A stretch of 64,000 nucleotides of DNA from Streptomyces lacrimifluminis (GTDB taxonomy: Bacteria > Actinomycetota > Actinomycetes > Streptomycetales > Streptomycetaceae), in assembly GCF_014646095.1 (NCBI RefSeq), contig NZ_BMMU01000004.1, forward strand, positions 310,001-374,000. Direction: 5' to 3'. Position numbers and translations under genes: made by a program. Below, piece by piece: positions 17,778 to 26,595 of this stretch (positions within the stretch are counted from its first letter, which is position 1; each line of letters starts with the position of its first letter). Below the pieces are notes generated by a model. That model was not told where the DNA came from. It ran no database searches and saw nothing but the letters and a program-made list of their open reading frames with translations.

Positions 17778-18692
17778 TCAGCCGAACCTGACCACCCAGT
17801 CGGTGTACTGCGGCGAGACCAGCCGCTCGGCGTCCGCCACCGCCTCCGCCCAGGCCGCCTCCGTCACCGTCCTGGACATCGTGGTCCGCAGCATGTCGAG
17901 ATCCTGCTTGATGAGGCCGTACGCGTACGCCAACGGCCGGTGCCTGCGCACCTCCTGCCACGCCACCCCTGCCGCCGCGGCGGCGCTGATCAGACCGGTG
18001 AGATCCCAGCCGCCGATCACACCGAGGGCTCTGAGGCCGGCGGACAGCAGGGCGAGCAGGGTCAGGACGGCGGTGACGGACGACCAGCGGACGGAGGCCC
18101 GGTGCGTCTGCGCCGCCTTGTTGCGGTGCCAGACGAACTGTTCGAGCAGCCGGTCACGGAGATAGATGTCCCGTCGCGCCGCGAAGGGCTTGGCGCGTAC
18201 GGCCCGCATGGCCGGGGTGATCTGACCGATCCCCCGGCCCCGGGTCCCGTCGCGCGCGTCGTCGACCCACCCCACCTTCCTCAGCTCCGCCAGCCGCCCC
18301 TCCAGCCGCTCCGCGAACAGTCCGTCGGGATCGGCTACCCGGGAGTGGAAGGGCCCGCCGTGCACCATGTACTGCCAGGCCAGCGATTTGAGCAGCTCGG
18401 CGACGTCCCGGTGGGCGCGCCAGTGGGCCCGGGCCCGTCGGCGTGCGGTGTGCAGGCCGATGGCGATGGTCATCGCGTACAGCACGGCCGCCAGGGCCGC
18501 CGGAAAATGACTGTCGAGACGTTCCGCGAGCAGGGCTGCCGCGGTGGCCAACAAAAGGGTGACCAACTGGGTACGGACCGCGCGAAACGATTCTCCCTGA
18601 CGGATCAGCGCACGCCGGTCACTGAGACGGAAGAGCGGTGGCAGATCACTGTCGCTCAAGGTCACGCTTGGTCCTGGAGTTCCGGTATACAT
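17778..18692 (-). CDS. SLATT/DUF4231 membrane protein, predicted effector
   Basis: A 304-aa protein with two two-helix units: TM1-2 at about 42-58 and 64-81, TM3-4 at about 203-222 and 229-245. Each is followed by long charged helices (RARAHWRAHRDVAELLKSLAW; HRPLAYAYGLIKQDLDMLRT). This doubled 2TM-plus-helix architecture is that of the SLATT families (DUF4231), predicted to form pores gated by SLOG or SMODS nucleotide signalling. Both tails are cytosolic by the positive-inside rule. The ATG at 18692 has GGGGGAG upstream. It converges on the SLOG gene. Effector function is inferred from the family. Confidence 0.8.
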   Translation of the reverse strand: MYTGTPGPSVTLSDSDLPPLFRLSDRRALIRQGESFRAVRTQLVTLLLATAAALLAERLDSHFPAALAAVLYAMTIAIGLHTARRRARAHWRAHRDVAELLKSLAWQYMVHGGPFHSRVADPDGLFAERLEGRLAELRKVGWVDDARDGTRGRGIGQITPAMRAVRAKPFAARRDIYLRDRLLEQFVWHRNKAAQTHRASVRWSSVTAVLTLLALLSAGLRALGVIGGWDLTGLISAAAAAGVAWQEVRRHRPLAYAYGLIKQDLDMLRTTMSRTVTEAAWAEAVADAERLVSPQYTDWVVRFG

Positions 18693-19269
18693 GGCTCCCC
18701 CGAGCTACCAGAATGCGAACACTGATCGGATTCTGCCCGATACAGCCTCCATCCGCACACCCCCCGTAGCCCGCCAGTTGACCCTGCCCGAACCGATGAA
18801 TGCGGCCAAAATCAGCCATGAACAAGGAAATCGAGCACCGGCCCGCATCAATCTGGATCAGCGGCGATCTCCGAGGACACGGTCACCCGCCTCGCACAAC
18901 GCCTCCCCTCTTATACGGAGGCCCATCAATTCGATTCCATGTCGATCATCCCGCACGGCGGAAATCCGCTCCCCGTGGACCCCGATTTCCTTCGCGTTAT
19001 CCGCGCGGAAATCATCCGTATCCTGCCGCCCGCCATTACCGTCGATCTTCCGCAGGCACACGAACGGCATGCTGTCGCAGCCCGGGCCCAGATGTTTCAC
19101 CCCGCCCGGCGTTCGAGGACAGGGCCCGTTCAGGGCCACAGGAGGGCTGCGGGCGCGGCCCCCGGGTACGTGAGGGAACAGCCGTGGGCGGCGGAGGCGG
19201 TCCCCCTCCCCTGACCAGCCCTTTACCCCCACCTGGCACACTGTCCGGACCCGGAGAAGGAGCAACCGC
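18693..19269. other. 577-bp gene-poor stretch with lower GC
   Basis: No convincing gene. The 18780-19080 part is visibly less GC-rich than its surroundings. A reading frame on the plus strand from about 18828 to 19214 (one internal ATG at 18939) encodes a plausible but unrecognised peptide up to about 19070 (VTRLAQRLPSYTEAHQF, then PVDPDFLRVIRAEIIRIL) and then degenerates into Arg/Ala-rich sequence. There is no ribosome site at its ATG. It may be the remnant of a gene once linked to SLATT, or promoter DNA for SLATT and corA. Confidence 0.4.
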
Positions 19270-20367
19270 ATGTCGATGGTCGGCAGCCTGCGCAAAGTGG
19301 CCCGCCTGGCTCGGCGTGGGCAGCGGCGGGTGGACCTCAGTCACCCCGCCCGATCACCGCTCGGCTCGACCGTCGTCAACTGTGTGATCTACCGCGACGG
19401 GGTACGCCAGGAGACCGCCCCGACCGTGGAGGAGTCCGTCGCCCGCGTCCGCAAGCACAACCGCGGATTCGTCTGGCTCGGGCTGCACGAACCCTCCGAG
19501 GCGGAATTCGCCCGCGTCGCCGAACTGTTCGGGCTGCACCCGCTCGCCGTCGAGGACGCCGTCCAGGCCCATCAGCGACCCAAGGTGGAGCGCTACGGCG
19601 ATGTCCTGTTCGCCGTGTTCAAGACGGTCTGCTACGTCGAGCACGAGGAGCTCACCGCGACCAGCGAGGTCGTCACCACCGGCGAGATCATGGTCTTCGC
19701 CGGCCCCGACTTCGTCGTCACCGTCCGACACGGCCGCCACGGCTCCCTCGGTCCCCTGCGCGAGGACCTGGAGTCCGACCCGGAGCTGCTCGGCAGGGGC
19801 CCGGCCGCGGTCCTGCACGGCATCGCCGACCATGTCGTCGACGACTACCTGAACGTCACGGACTCCGTCCAGGACGACATCGACCAGGTCGAGTCGGACG
19901 TCTTCTCCCCGCAGAGCCCGCGCACGGCCGACGCCGGCCGGATCTACCAGCTCAAGCGGGAACTCCTCGAACTGAAGCGGGCGGTGGTGCCCCTCGGCCG
20001 CCCCCTCCAGCAGCTGGCCACCGAGCCGATGCCGTCCGTCGAGCCGTCGATACAGGCCTACTTCCGGGACGTGTCCGACCATCTGATCCGCGCCACCGAG
20101 CAGATCCACGCCTTCGACGCGCTGCTCGACTCGATCCTCCAGGCCCACCTCGCCCAGGTCACCGTCGGCCAGAACGAGGACATGCGGAAGATCACGGCGT
20201 GGGCGGCGATCATCGCCGTACCGACGATGGTCTGCGGCGTCTACGGCATGAACTTCGAGCACATGCCCGAACTGCACTGGCGCTTCGGCTACCCGCTCGT
20301 CCTCTCCGTCATCGGCGCCGCCTGTTTCTTCGTCCACCGCGGTTTCCAACGCAACGGCTGGCTGTGA
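19270..20367 (+). CDS. corA: CorA-type magnesium/cobalt channel
   Basis: A 365-aa CorA-family divalent cation channel. A long cytosolic N-terminal alpha/beta domain (FVWLGLHEPSEAEFARVAELF) and stalk helix (LLDSILQAHLAQVTVGQNEDM) lead to two C-terminal membrane helices. The signature YGMNFEHMPEL sits in the periplasmic loop, followed by a basic tail. Length is normal. The ATG at 19270 follows GGAGAAGGAG. It is monocistronic. Confidence 0.93.
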   Translation: MSMVGSLRKVARLARRGQRRVDLSHPARSPLGSTVVNCVIYRDGVRQETAPTVEESVARVRKHNRGFVWLGLHEPSEAEFARVAELFGLHPLAVEDAVQAHQRPKVERYGDVLFAVFKTVCYVEHEELTATSEVVTTGEIMVFAGPDFVVTVRHGRHGSLGPLREDLESDPELLGRGPAAVLHGIADHVVDDYLNVTDSVQDDIDQVESDVFSPQSPRTADAGRIYQLKRELLELKRAVVPLGRPLQQLATEPMPSVEPSIQAYFRDVSDHLIRATEQIHAFDALLDSILQAHLAQVTVGQNEDMRKITAWAAIIAVPTMVCGVYGMNFEHMPELHWRFGYPLVLSVIGAACFFVHRGFQRNGWL

Positions 20368-20440
20368 ACGCGGCCCACGGTCCGCCCGTACCTTCTGTCG
20401 AGTCGTACGTCCGCCGTGCCACCCGACCTGGAGCAGCGCA

Positions 20441-20947
20441 GTGTCCCAGCAGCACCCCCGGAGACCGTCCTCCCGCAGGGCCGTCGCACTCGCCGCGCTC
20501 CTGACGGCAGTCGCCCTCCCGCTGGCCACGGCCTGTACGTCGGACTCGGACGCGGGGACCGGCGCCGGGAAGAAAGCGTCGCCGTCCGCTTCGGAGTCGA
20601 TGCCGCCCGCTCCCGTGGCCGCCGTCGTCGCACCGGCCAAGGTCGAGGTGATCGCCAGGCTGACGGGCTGCGAGGTGACGATCCGCACCGACGCGGAGGA
20701 ACTGCGCGAGGGTGTCTGCCAGACGGCCGACGGCGACTACCTGATCACCACGTTCCCGGCGGAGAAGTACAAGCTGACCTGGCTGGACAGCGCGGCCATC
20801 TACGGCGGCACGTACCTGGTCGGCACCAAGTGGGTCATCAGCGCGCCCCCGAAGCTCCAGGAACTGCTGCGCCAGAAGGTCGGCGGCACGGTCCAGGACC
20901 TCAGCGACCACGACGCCCAGAACCAGGACCGATCCCCACGGCGCTGA
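20441..20947 (+). CDS. Secreted lipoprotein of unknown function
   Basis: A 168-aa protein with an RR-containing signal peptide (SSRRAVALAALLTAVALPLA) and lipobox LATAC, so acylation of the Cys at about residue 32 is expected. After a Ser/Pro/Ala linker there is a small domain with two Cys residues (LTGCEVTIRTDAEEL, EGVCQTADGDYLITTF) that may form a disulphide. I do not recognise the domain. The GTG start has GGAG 8 bp upstream. It may be cotranscribed with corA (73-bp gap). Confidence 0.72.
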   Translation: MSQQHPRRPSSRRAVALAALLTAVALPLATACTSDSDAGTGAGKKASPSASESMPPAPVAAVVAPAKVEVIARLTGCEVTIRTDAEELREGVCQTADGDYLITTFPAEKYKLTWLDSAAIYGGTYLVGTKWVISAPPKLQELLRQKVGGTVQDLSDHDAQNQDRSPRR

Positions 20948-20968
20948 TCCCCACCGGGCCGATCCCTG

Positions 20969-21487
20969 CTAGGGCTGTTCGCCCGCGGGCGCCGGATCCG
21001 GCTGGTAGCCGCTGATGACGTACGACTGCTCGTCGTCGACCGTGTCCTTCTCCGGGTCCAGGGTGATGCGTACGGGGTGCCCCTCGGGCGCGTACTCCGC
21101 TTCCGCCGTGTGCGCGCCCTCGTCGTGGGCCCGGGCCAGCTGGTCCAACAGGCCGCGGATGGTGGGCACTTCCTCGGGCGCGCGCCGCACGGCACCCCGC
21201 CCGCTCTCGTCGAGCCCGACCGCCTTGGCCACCTTCCCGTCCCGGACCGTCACCCGGAACGTGCCGACCAGGCTGCGTTCCCCCTCGCTCGACGTCAACG
21301 TGTAGACGTACGAGGCGGGTTCCTTCCAGGACTCCCCGAAAGACGAGAACGAGGAGGTGGGCGTGGGCGAGGACGCCGACGTGCCCCGCCCCGACACCGA
21401 GGCCCCGGAGTCCCCGCCGCAGCCGCCGACCGTGCACACCAGCCCCGCGACCAGTACGACGGACGACAGCAATCGGACCGAAGCCAT
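20969..21487 (-). CDS. DUF6174-like lipoprotein
   Basis: A 172-aa secreted lipoprotein with signal peptide LSSVVLVAGLVCTVGGC (lipobox VGGC), a Ser/Thr/Pro linker, and a domain reading PASYVYTLTSSEGERSLVGTF, TFRVTVRDGKVAKAVGLD and GHPVRITLDPEKDTVDDEQS. This matches the DUF6174 pattern of a beta-sheet with a C-terminal DxExxxDDE stretch that resembles a cation site. The ATG at 21487 follows AGGGGGATCATC. It converges on the neighbouring lipoprotein gene, 21 bp apart. Confidence 0.72.
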   Translation of the reverse strand: MASVRLLSSVVLVAGLVCTVGGCGGDSGASVSGRGTSASSPTPTSSFSSFGESWKEPASYVYTLTSSEGERSLVGTFRVTVRDGKVAKAVGLDESGRGAVRRAPEEVPTIRGLLDQLARAHDEGAHTAEAEYAPEGHPVRITLDPEKDTVDDEQSYVISGYQPDPAPAGEQP

Positions 21488-21532
21488 GATGATCCCCCTG
21501 AACAGTGAACGAGTACCGACCGCGGACTACCG

Positions 21533-22120
21533 CTAACCGCTACGACGCGACTCCGCCGGGAAACGTTCATCCGAGAACCGGAGACTCTCAGGCCGCGCGT
21601 CTCCTCCCGTCGGCGGGCGGGCCCGTCGCCACACCCCGGCGATGTGCGCGAGGAACGCGTCGACGAGGTCGTACGCCCGCTGCCGTGACTCCTCGCGCCG
21701 GGCACGGGTCTCGGCGAGCAGCCGTTCCGGGTCCTCACCGTGCGCCCTGGCCTCGCGCCGGCCGCCCGCGTCCAGCCACTGGAGCCCCGAGTCTCCTCGT
21801 CGACCTCGGGATGGACTGCACCCCGAGCGCCCGTCCGGCCCGGAAGACCTGCGGACCGACCGCGCTGCGGGCCGACTCCTCCGCACCCGGCGGCACACTG
21901 AACCGGTCGAAGCGCCCCTGAAACCACGGCCTCGCCGGAATCAGCCCGGGTACGGTTCGTCCGACTCGCCGGCCGTCCATCCGGATCTCGTGCCGGGTCA
22001 CCGCCTCGACGCTCTCCCCGAGGCGATGGCGAGCGCCTGCGCCCCGAAGCAGATGCCGAGCGCGGGCAGCTCGGCGTCGTACGCGGTTGTTCGCCGTCGG
22101 TCCAGGGCGCGACAGAGGCC
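21533..22120 (-). pseudogene. Decayed class I glutamine amidotransferase (GMP-synthase-like)
   Basis: Hallmarks of one gene occur in three different frames of the minus strand. The nucleophile loop YDAELPALGICFGAQALAI is at about 22085-22023. PGLIPARPWFQGRFDRFSVP and GPQVFRAGRALGVQ follow in a second frame. HPEVDEET, with the catalytic His-Glu, is in a third near 21795. The C-terminal helix LAETRARREESRQRAYDLVDAFLAHI ends at 21533. At least three frameshifts and loss of the N-terminus mean no functional enzyme. The equivalent intact gene is common in Streptomyces. Confidence 0.8.
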
Positions 22121-22293
22121 CTGCCCGCTGTCGTACCGCTCGGCCGGTACGACGGTCGTCCCGGCTCCAGCTGACGTTGGGCAGCACCATCAGCCGCCCC
22201 TCACAGAGCAGGTCGAGCGCGCCCACCTCCTGTGCCGGCAGCGGCAGTTCGGCACGCCCGCCGGTCATGGTCCAGCTCTCACCGGGGGTCCGG

Positions 22294-23373
22294 TCAGTCC
22301 GTGGCCTTCGGGGTCCGGGCGGCCAGGAGGCGGGAGGTGGCGTCCGGGTTCGGGCAGCCGCAGGACGCCCGGACGACCAGGCGGGACGGGAAGCGCCGGG
22401 TGCGGTCCGTCTCGCCGGATGTCGTCGCGACGAGTTCGGGATCGAGCGCCATGTCGACCGCCCTGCGGGCCATCGCCTCGCGGTCGGAGGCGACCGTCGT
22501 CAGCGGCGGGTCGGTCATCGCCGCCTCCTTGACGTCGTCGAAGCCCGCCACCGCCAGCTCGCCCGGTACGTCGACCCCCAGTTGACGGGCCGCCCGCAGC
22601 AGGCCGATGGCCTGGTCGTCCGTCGAACAGAACACGGCGGTCGGCCGGTCGGGGGCGGCGAGCAGCCGCAGCCCGATCTCATAGGTGTCGTACCGGTTGT
22701 AGGGGGCGTGGAAGAGGAGCCCCTCGGTCGGGCGGCCGGCGTCCGCCATCGCCTTGCGCCAGCCCTCGACATGGTCGGCGACGGGATCGCCGGCCGGCGA
22801 AGCCGACTCGGGGCCGCCCAGACAGGCAACGGCGGTGTGACCGTGCTGGAGGAGATGCCGGGTGGCGAGCCGGGCACCCTCGACGTCATCCGTGACCACG
22901 GCGAACTTTCGTACGGACGCGGACCGTTCGTGCATCAGCACGACCCGGGTGTCCATGGTGTCCAGCTCCGCGGCGATCCGGTCACCGAGCCCCAGACTGA
23001 CCAGGATCAGCGCCGACACCCGCATCCCCACAAAGGCGTGCAGGTAATGGATTTCGCGCTCTTCCTGGTAATCGGAGTTGCCGACGAGCACCATTTTTCC
23101 CCGGTCGGCGGCGGCGCGTTCCAGCGCGTGGGTGAGTTCCCCGAAAAATGGCTGACGGGCGTCCGGAACGATCAGCCCCAGCAGGTCCGTACGGCGACTG
23201 GCCATGGCCCGGGCCACCCGGTCGGGCCGGTATCCGAGCTCCTTGACGGCGTCGAGAACGCGTCGGCGTTTCTCCGCGGAGACGGGCCGGGGGCCATTGT
23301 TGACGACGTAACTGACGACCGCGCTGGAAGTTCCCGCGAGTCTGGCGACGTCGTCCCGTGTCACCTTTGTCAC
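22294..23373 (-). CDS. LacI-family transcriptional regulator
   Basis: A 359-aa LacI/GalR repressor. The N-terminal HTH is [20 protein letters not shown] with hinge helix [20 protein letters not shown]. The periplasmic-binding-like core has [21 protein letters not shown] and [20 protein letters not shown], with [20 protein letters not shown] near the end. The GTG start at 23373 (or 23364) is used. No sugar genes adjoin it, so its regulon lies elsewhere; the LacI-like palindrome upstream of the GH32 gene is a candidate but there is no direct evidence. Confidence 0.9.
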   Translation of the reverse strand: MTKVTRDDVARLAGTSSAVVSYVVNNGPRPVSAEKRRRVLDAVKELGYRPDRVARAMASRRTDLLGLIVPDARQPFFGELTHALERAAADRGKMVLVGNSDYQEEREIHYLHAFVGMRVSALILVSLGLGDRIAAELDTMDTRVVLMHERSASVRKFAVVTDDVEGARLATRHLLQHGHTAVACLGGPESASPAGDPVADHVEGWRKAMADAGRPTEGLLFHAPYNRYDTYEIGLRLLAAPDRPTAVFCSTDDQAIGLLRAARQLGVDVPGELAVAGFDDVKEAAMTDPPLTTVASDREAMARRAVDMALDPELVATTSGETDRTRRFPSRLVVRASCGCPNPDATSRLLAARTPKATD

Positions 23374-23560
23374 CGGGCGAGTCTACGGGTGTCAAATAAC
23401 TTACTGAAAAGGACCGTTGGCTTTCGGCCAGGGCGTCGAACCGGGTTCGCGGGTGCCTCGTGCCGGGCATCGTGAGGACAGGACGGACAGGACGGGGCGG
23501 CAGCGGCGCCGACCCGTCGTGTCGCACAACGGCCAGGGGTCGTCGACGGGCCGGGCGGAA

Positions 23561-24127
23561 GGCCGGCGTGCGGCTTTTCCCACGGCGCCAGGGCCCCTGG
23601 CAGCGCGGAGACGTTCGGCTGCGTGGCACTTGTCCCCGCCGACCTCGGCGACGGGCCTCGCGGTGACGCTCACGCACGAGACGCAGCACAACAAACTGGC
23701 GGCGCTGCTCCACCTCTTCGACCTGTTCGAACCGGGTGGCCCCGAACGCTTCTACGCCCCCCCCTGGCGCCCCGCCCCCCGCCCCCTCCCCGGCCTGTTC
23801 CACGGTGCGTACGCGCATCTGGGCGTCGCCCGCTTCTGGGAGCACCGCCGGGAGACGGAACCCGACCCGGCGCTGCGCGCCACCGCGCACGCCCAGTTCG
23901 CCCGCTGGCGCCTGGCCGCCCACGAGGCGACCACCGTCACCCTGTCCTCCGGCCGCCTCACCCCCCTCGGCCAGCGCTTCGCCCGGCAGATGCCGACCAC
24001 CCTGGACACCCTGTACCGCCTGCCGGTGCCCGCCCCGGCCCTGCACCACGCCGAATCGGCGGCCCGTGCCCACCGCACCGAGTGGCGGAACCGGAACGGA
24101 GACGTGGCCCGCACGCTGTCGGCGTGA
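23561..24127 (+). pseudogene. 5'-truncated aKG-HExxH-type peptide beta-hydroxylase remnant
   Basis: The frame keeps the C-terminal core of the HEXXH-motif peptide-modification family: LAVTLTHETQHNKLAALLHLFDLF (HETQH at 23675-23689), then RFYAPPWRPAPRPLPGLFHGAYAHLGVARFW and a helical C-terminus. Only about 185 residues remain, less than half of the usual length, and the DNA upstream shows no family-like sequence or start. The upstream LacI gene begins 190 bp away on the other strand. Related enzymes hydroxylate RiPP precursors such as those with FxSxx motifs; no precursor gene was seen here. Confidence 0.7.
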
Positions 24128-24222
24128 GGACCGTGGGCCGAGTCGAGGACCAGGGTCCAGGGCCGAGGTCCGGAGCCGATACGGCGTTGATCGGTTCCGG
24201 GTGGGACCATAGGTTCGGGAGC

Positions 24223-25095
24223 ATGACGAACCTTCGGATCGGTGTGATGTACGACCGCGACTGGGCCCCGGAAGGGCTGCCCGCGTTCGCGCGGCAGGCC
24301 GAGGCGCTCGGCGTGGACGACCTGTGGGTGGTCGAGGACCTCGGCTGGAACGGCGGCGTGTCCGCAGCCGCCGTGGCGCTGGGCGCGACGGAGCGGCTGC
24401 GGGTGGGCATCGGGATCACCCCGGCTCCGTTGCGCAGCCCGGCGCTGCTGGCGATGGAACTGGCCACGCTGGCCCGGGTGTTCCCGGGCCGGCTCGTCGC
24501 CGGGATCGGGCACGGGGTGCGGGAGTGGATGGAGTCGGTCGGCGTCGCGCCCCGTTCACCGCTGGCCCTGCTGGAGGAGACGATCACCTCCGTACGCGCC
24601 CTGCTGCGCGGCGAGCGGGTCGAGCTGGCAGGACGTGAAGTGCGGCTGGACGGCGTCCAGTTGGTACACCCGCCCACCGAACCGCCGCCGGTGGTCGCGG
24701 GGGTGGTGCGAGCCCGCTCGCTGGAGCTGTCCGGCCGGGTCGCGGACGGCACCCTGATCGCCGAGGGCCACGGTCCGCGCGACCTGGAGAACACCCGGGA
24801 GCTGACCGCGAAGGGCGGCGCCGGCCCCGAGCACTCCCTGACGGTGCTGGCCTTCTGCTGCGTGGGCGACGACCCCGGCGAGGTGGCGCGGACCCTGCAC
24901 CCGCACACCGAGGGCCAGGGCGGCTGGCTGGGCCGCCCGCAGGAGGACGTCTTCACCGTGTCCGGCAGCGCCCAGGAGGCCGCCGGTGACATCGGCGCAC
25001 TGTCGGCGGCCGGCGCGGACACCGTCGTCCTGCGTTTCTCCGGCGCCGAACCGCTGCGCCAACTCGCAGCCGTACTACGGGCCTTGGGACGCTGA
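24223..25095 (+). CDS. LLM-class flavin-dependent oxidoreductase
   Basis: A 290-aa bacterial-luciferase-like TIM barrel using FMN or F420. Motifs: RIGVMYDRDWAPEGLPAFARQAEALGVDDLWVVEDL, GIGITPAPLRSPALLAMELATL, FPGRLVAGIGHGVREWM, and the GRVADGTLIAEGH region near the end of the barrel. The last is a common LLM C-terminal pattern. The ATG at 24223 is chosen from family alignment; the ribosome site GGTTCGGGAG lies upstream. It is convergent with the expansin-like gene, only 8 bp apart. Confidence 0.85.
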   Translation: MTNLRIGVMYDRDWAPEGLPAFARQAEALGVDDLWVVEDLGWNGGVSAAAVALGATERLRVGIGITPAPLRSPALLAMELATLARVFPGRLVAGIGHGVREWMESVGVAPRSPLALLEETITSVRALLRGERVELAGREVRLDGVQLVHPPTEPPPVVAGVVRARSLELSGRVADGTLIAEGHGPRDLENTRELTAKGGAGPEHSLTVLAFCCVGDDPGEVARTLHPHTEGQGGWLGRPQEDVFTVSGSAQEAAGDIGALSAAGADTVVLRFSGAEPLRQLAAVLRALGR

Positions 25096-25103
25096 ACGAC
25101 CGG

Positions 25104-26102
25104 TCAGTGGGCGGCGAACTGGACGCGGGTCGGCTGGACGACGTCCGGCCGTACCGCGATCCCGTCGAGGGTCAGCTGCTCCCCGTAGATGTCGCTGACC
25201 CTGATCGAGCCGCCGCACCCGGCGCCCTGCTCGGAGAGGAAGTAGTTGTACTCGGTGCGCGCGAGCCGGGTCCAGCCGCTGCCGGTACGGACTTCGAGGC
25301 GCGCCAGCGGATTGCGGTGGCCGACGATCTGGATGCCGCACCAGTACTGGCTGGACCCGGTCTTGTAGCGGATCGAGAGCGGCTCGGCCGCGCCGGGGCT
25401 CAGCAGACTCCAGGTGATCGGGATCCGGCCGGCCACGGGGTCGGCGATCTTGGCGAAGGCCTGGGCGCTGAGGTCGAGTTGACCGGGCGCGCAGTCCCCC
25501 GGGCACTCGTTGGTGATGCGGACCGTGACGGAGGCCCCGCTCGCCGCGCGGACGAGGATGTACGCCCCGCAGGCCATGGACGTCTCGTAGTCGGCGGTGT
25601 TCATCGCGGCGGTCATGACGTCGGCGCTCGGCCCGTACGAGCAGGCGTGGCCGTCGCCGTTCCCGGCGCCGTAGAAGGTGGCGACCCCCTGATAGGTGGT
25701 GCCGGGCCGGATCCGGCCGGCCAACGGCGCGTCGCCCGAGGCCGAGCGGGCGGCGGAGGCGGCGCCGCCTCCGCTCGTCGCCGACGGTGTGGGCGCCGGC
25801 CTGGGCCTGGGCTTCTCAGCCGCCGCGACGCTCGGGGTCGCCGTCGGGGTCGGGGACCGGGTGACCGAGGGCTTCTTCGGGGAGGACGTCGTCGGCTCCG
25901 GCGTCGCGGGCGGGACGATCACCCGGGCGCCGGCGGCGGACGTCGCCGCCCCGTACCCGTCGCCGGTCTGGTGGTCGGGCCGTAGAGCCACGACCAGGGA
26001 TATGACGAGCACGACGACGGCCGCCGCGGCGGCACCGACGAGAACGCCGCGCCGCCGAAGCGGCGAGCGGCGCCGAGAACGGCGCGGGGATGGGGACGCC
26101 AC
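25104..26102 (-). CDS. Secreted/anchored expansin-like (EXLX) protein
   Basis: A 332-aa protein with a basic N-terminus and one membrane helix (about 18-41), then a Pro/Thr/Ser linker (about 62-125). Next comes an EXLX D1 double-psi barrel (TYQGVATFYGAGNGDGHACS, ITNECPGDCAPGQLDLSAQA) and a D2/CBM63-like domain (HRNPLARLEVRTGSGWTRLA, YNYFLSEQGAGCGG). Expansin-like proteins loosen cellulose or wall polymers without hydrolysis. The DNA-level paralogue lies at 36966-37802. The Cys pairs suggest disulphides. It probably remains tethered, since no signal-peptidase site is obvious. Confidence 0.85.
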   Translation of the reverse strand: MASPSPRRSRRRSPLRRRGVLVGAAAAAVVVLVISLVVALRPDHQTGDGYGAATSAAGARVIVPPATPEPTTSSPKKPSVTRSPTPTATPSVAAAEKPRPRPAPTPSATSGGGAASAARSASGDAPLAGRIRPGTTYQGVATFYGAGNGDGHACSYGPSADVMTAAMNTADYETSMACGAYILVRAASGASVTVRITNECPGDCAPGQLDLSAQAFAKIADPVAGRIPITWSLLSPGAAEPLSIRYKTGSSQYWCGIQIVGHRNPLARLEVRTGSGWTRLARTEYNYFLSEQGAGCGGSIRVSDIYGEQLTLDGIAVRPDVVQPTRVQFAAH

Positions 26103-26595
26103 GGCAGAGGTCCTTACCTGGTCCGGGAGTGCGGGTGCGCGATGCGAGGCTCCAGTCGAGGCAGCTTCCGGCCCATAGTCTCCACGGCGCCCGAGGAGGT
26201 TGCCGCGGTTTCACGGATCCCGTGACCACCCTCACCTCGGCCGGATCGAACTGCGGCTCCGGCGCGCGCGTTCCATGGTCGTCCCACGACGCTCCGTCCA
26301 CGCAGGTCACAGGCGTCCGCCGTCCCGCCGCCCCGACCCGGAGCAGGAGGATCCGCTGCGGAACGGCCGCTTCCGACGTGACCGGGATCCGAGGGCTCCC
26401 GGCCGATGATCCACGGCACCGCGGCCGACCTCGGCGTACCCGGCGTGCCACCAAGACCGTCTTCGACCACCACAACGTCGGCAGCAGGGCCGCGGCCGGT
26501 GATGGGCGAGCGGCACGGCCTGACGCCGGCCCGGGGTGATCCGGAGCCTGTGGCCCTGGATACCGCGGCGGCGGTACCCGGGGGCTGTCGGGGAT
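26103..26595. other. 493-bp stretch without a recognisable gene
   Basis: Open frames exist on both strands but none has family-like sequence, a ribosome site or a stable codon pattern. A minus-strand frame near 26400-26240 (PQRILLLRVGAAGRRTPVTCV) has some protein-like character and could be a gene remnant; I do not recognise it. The upstream promoter of the expansin gene must lie here. Confidence 0.35.
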
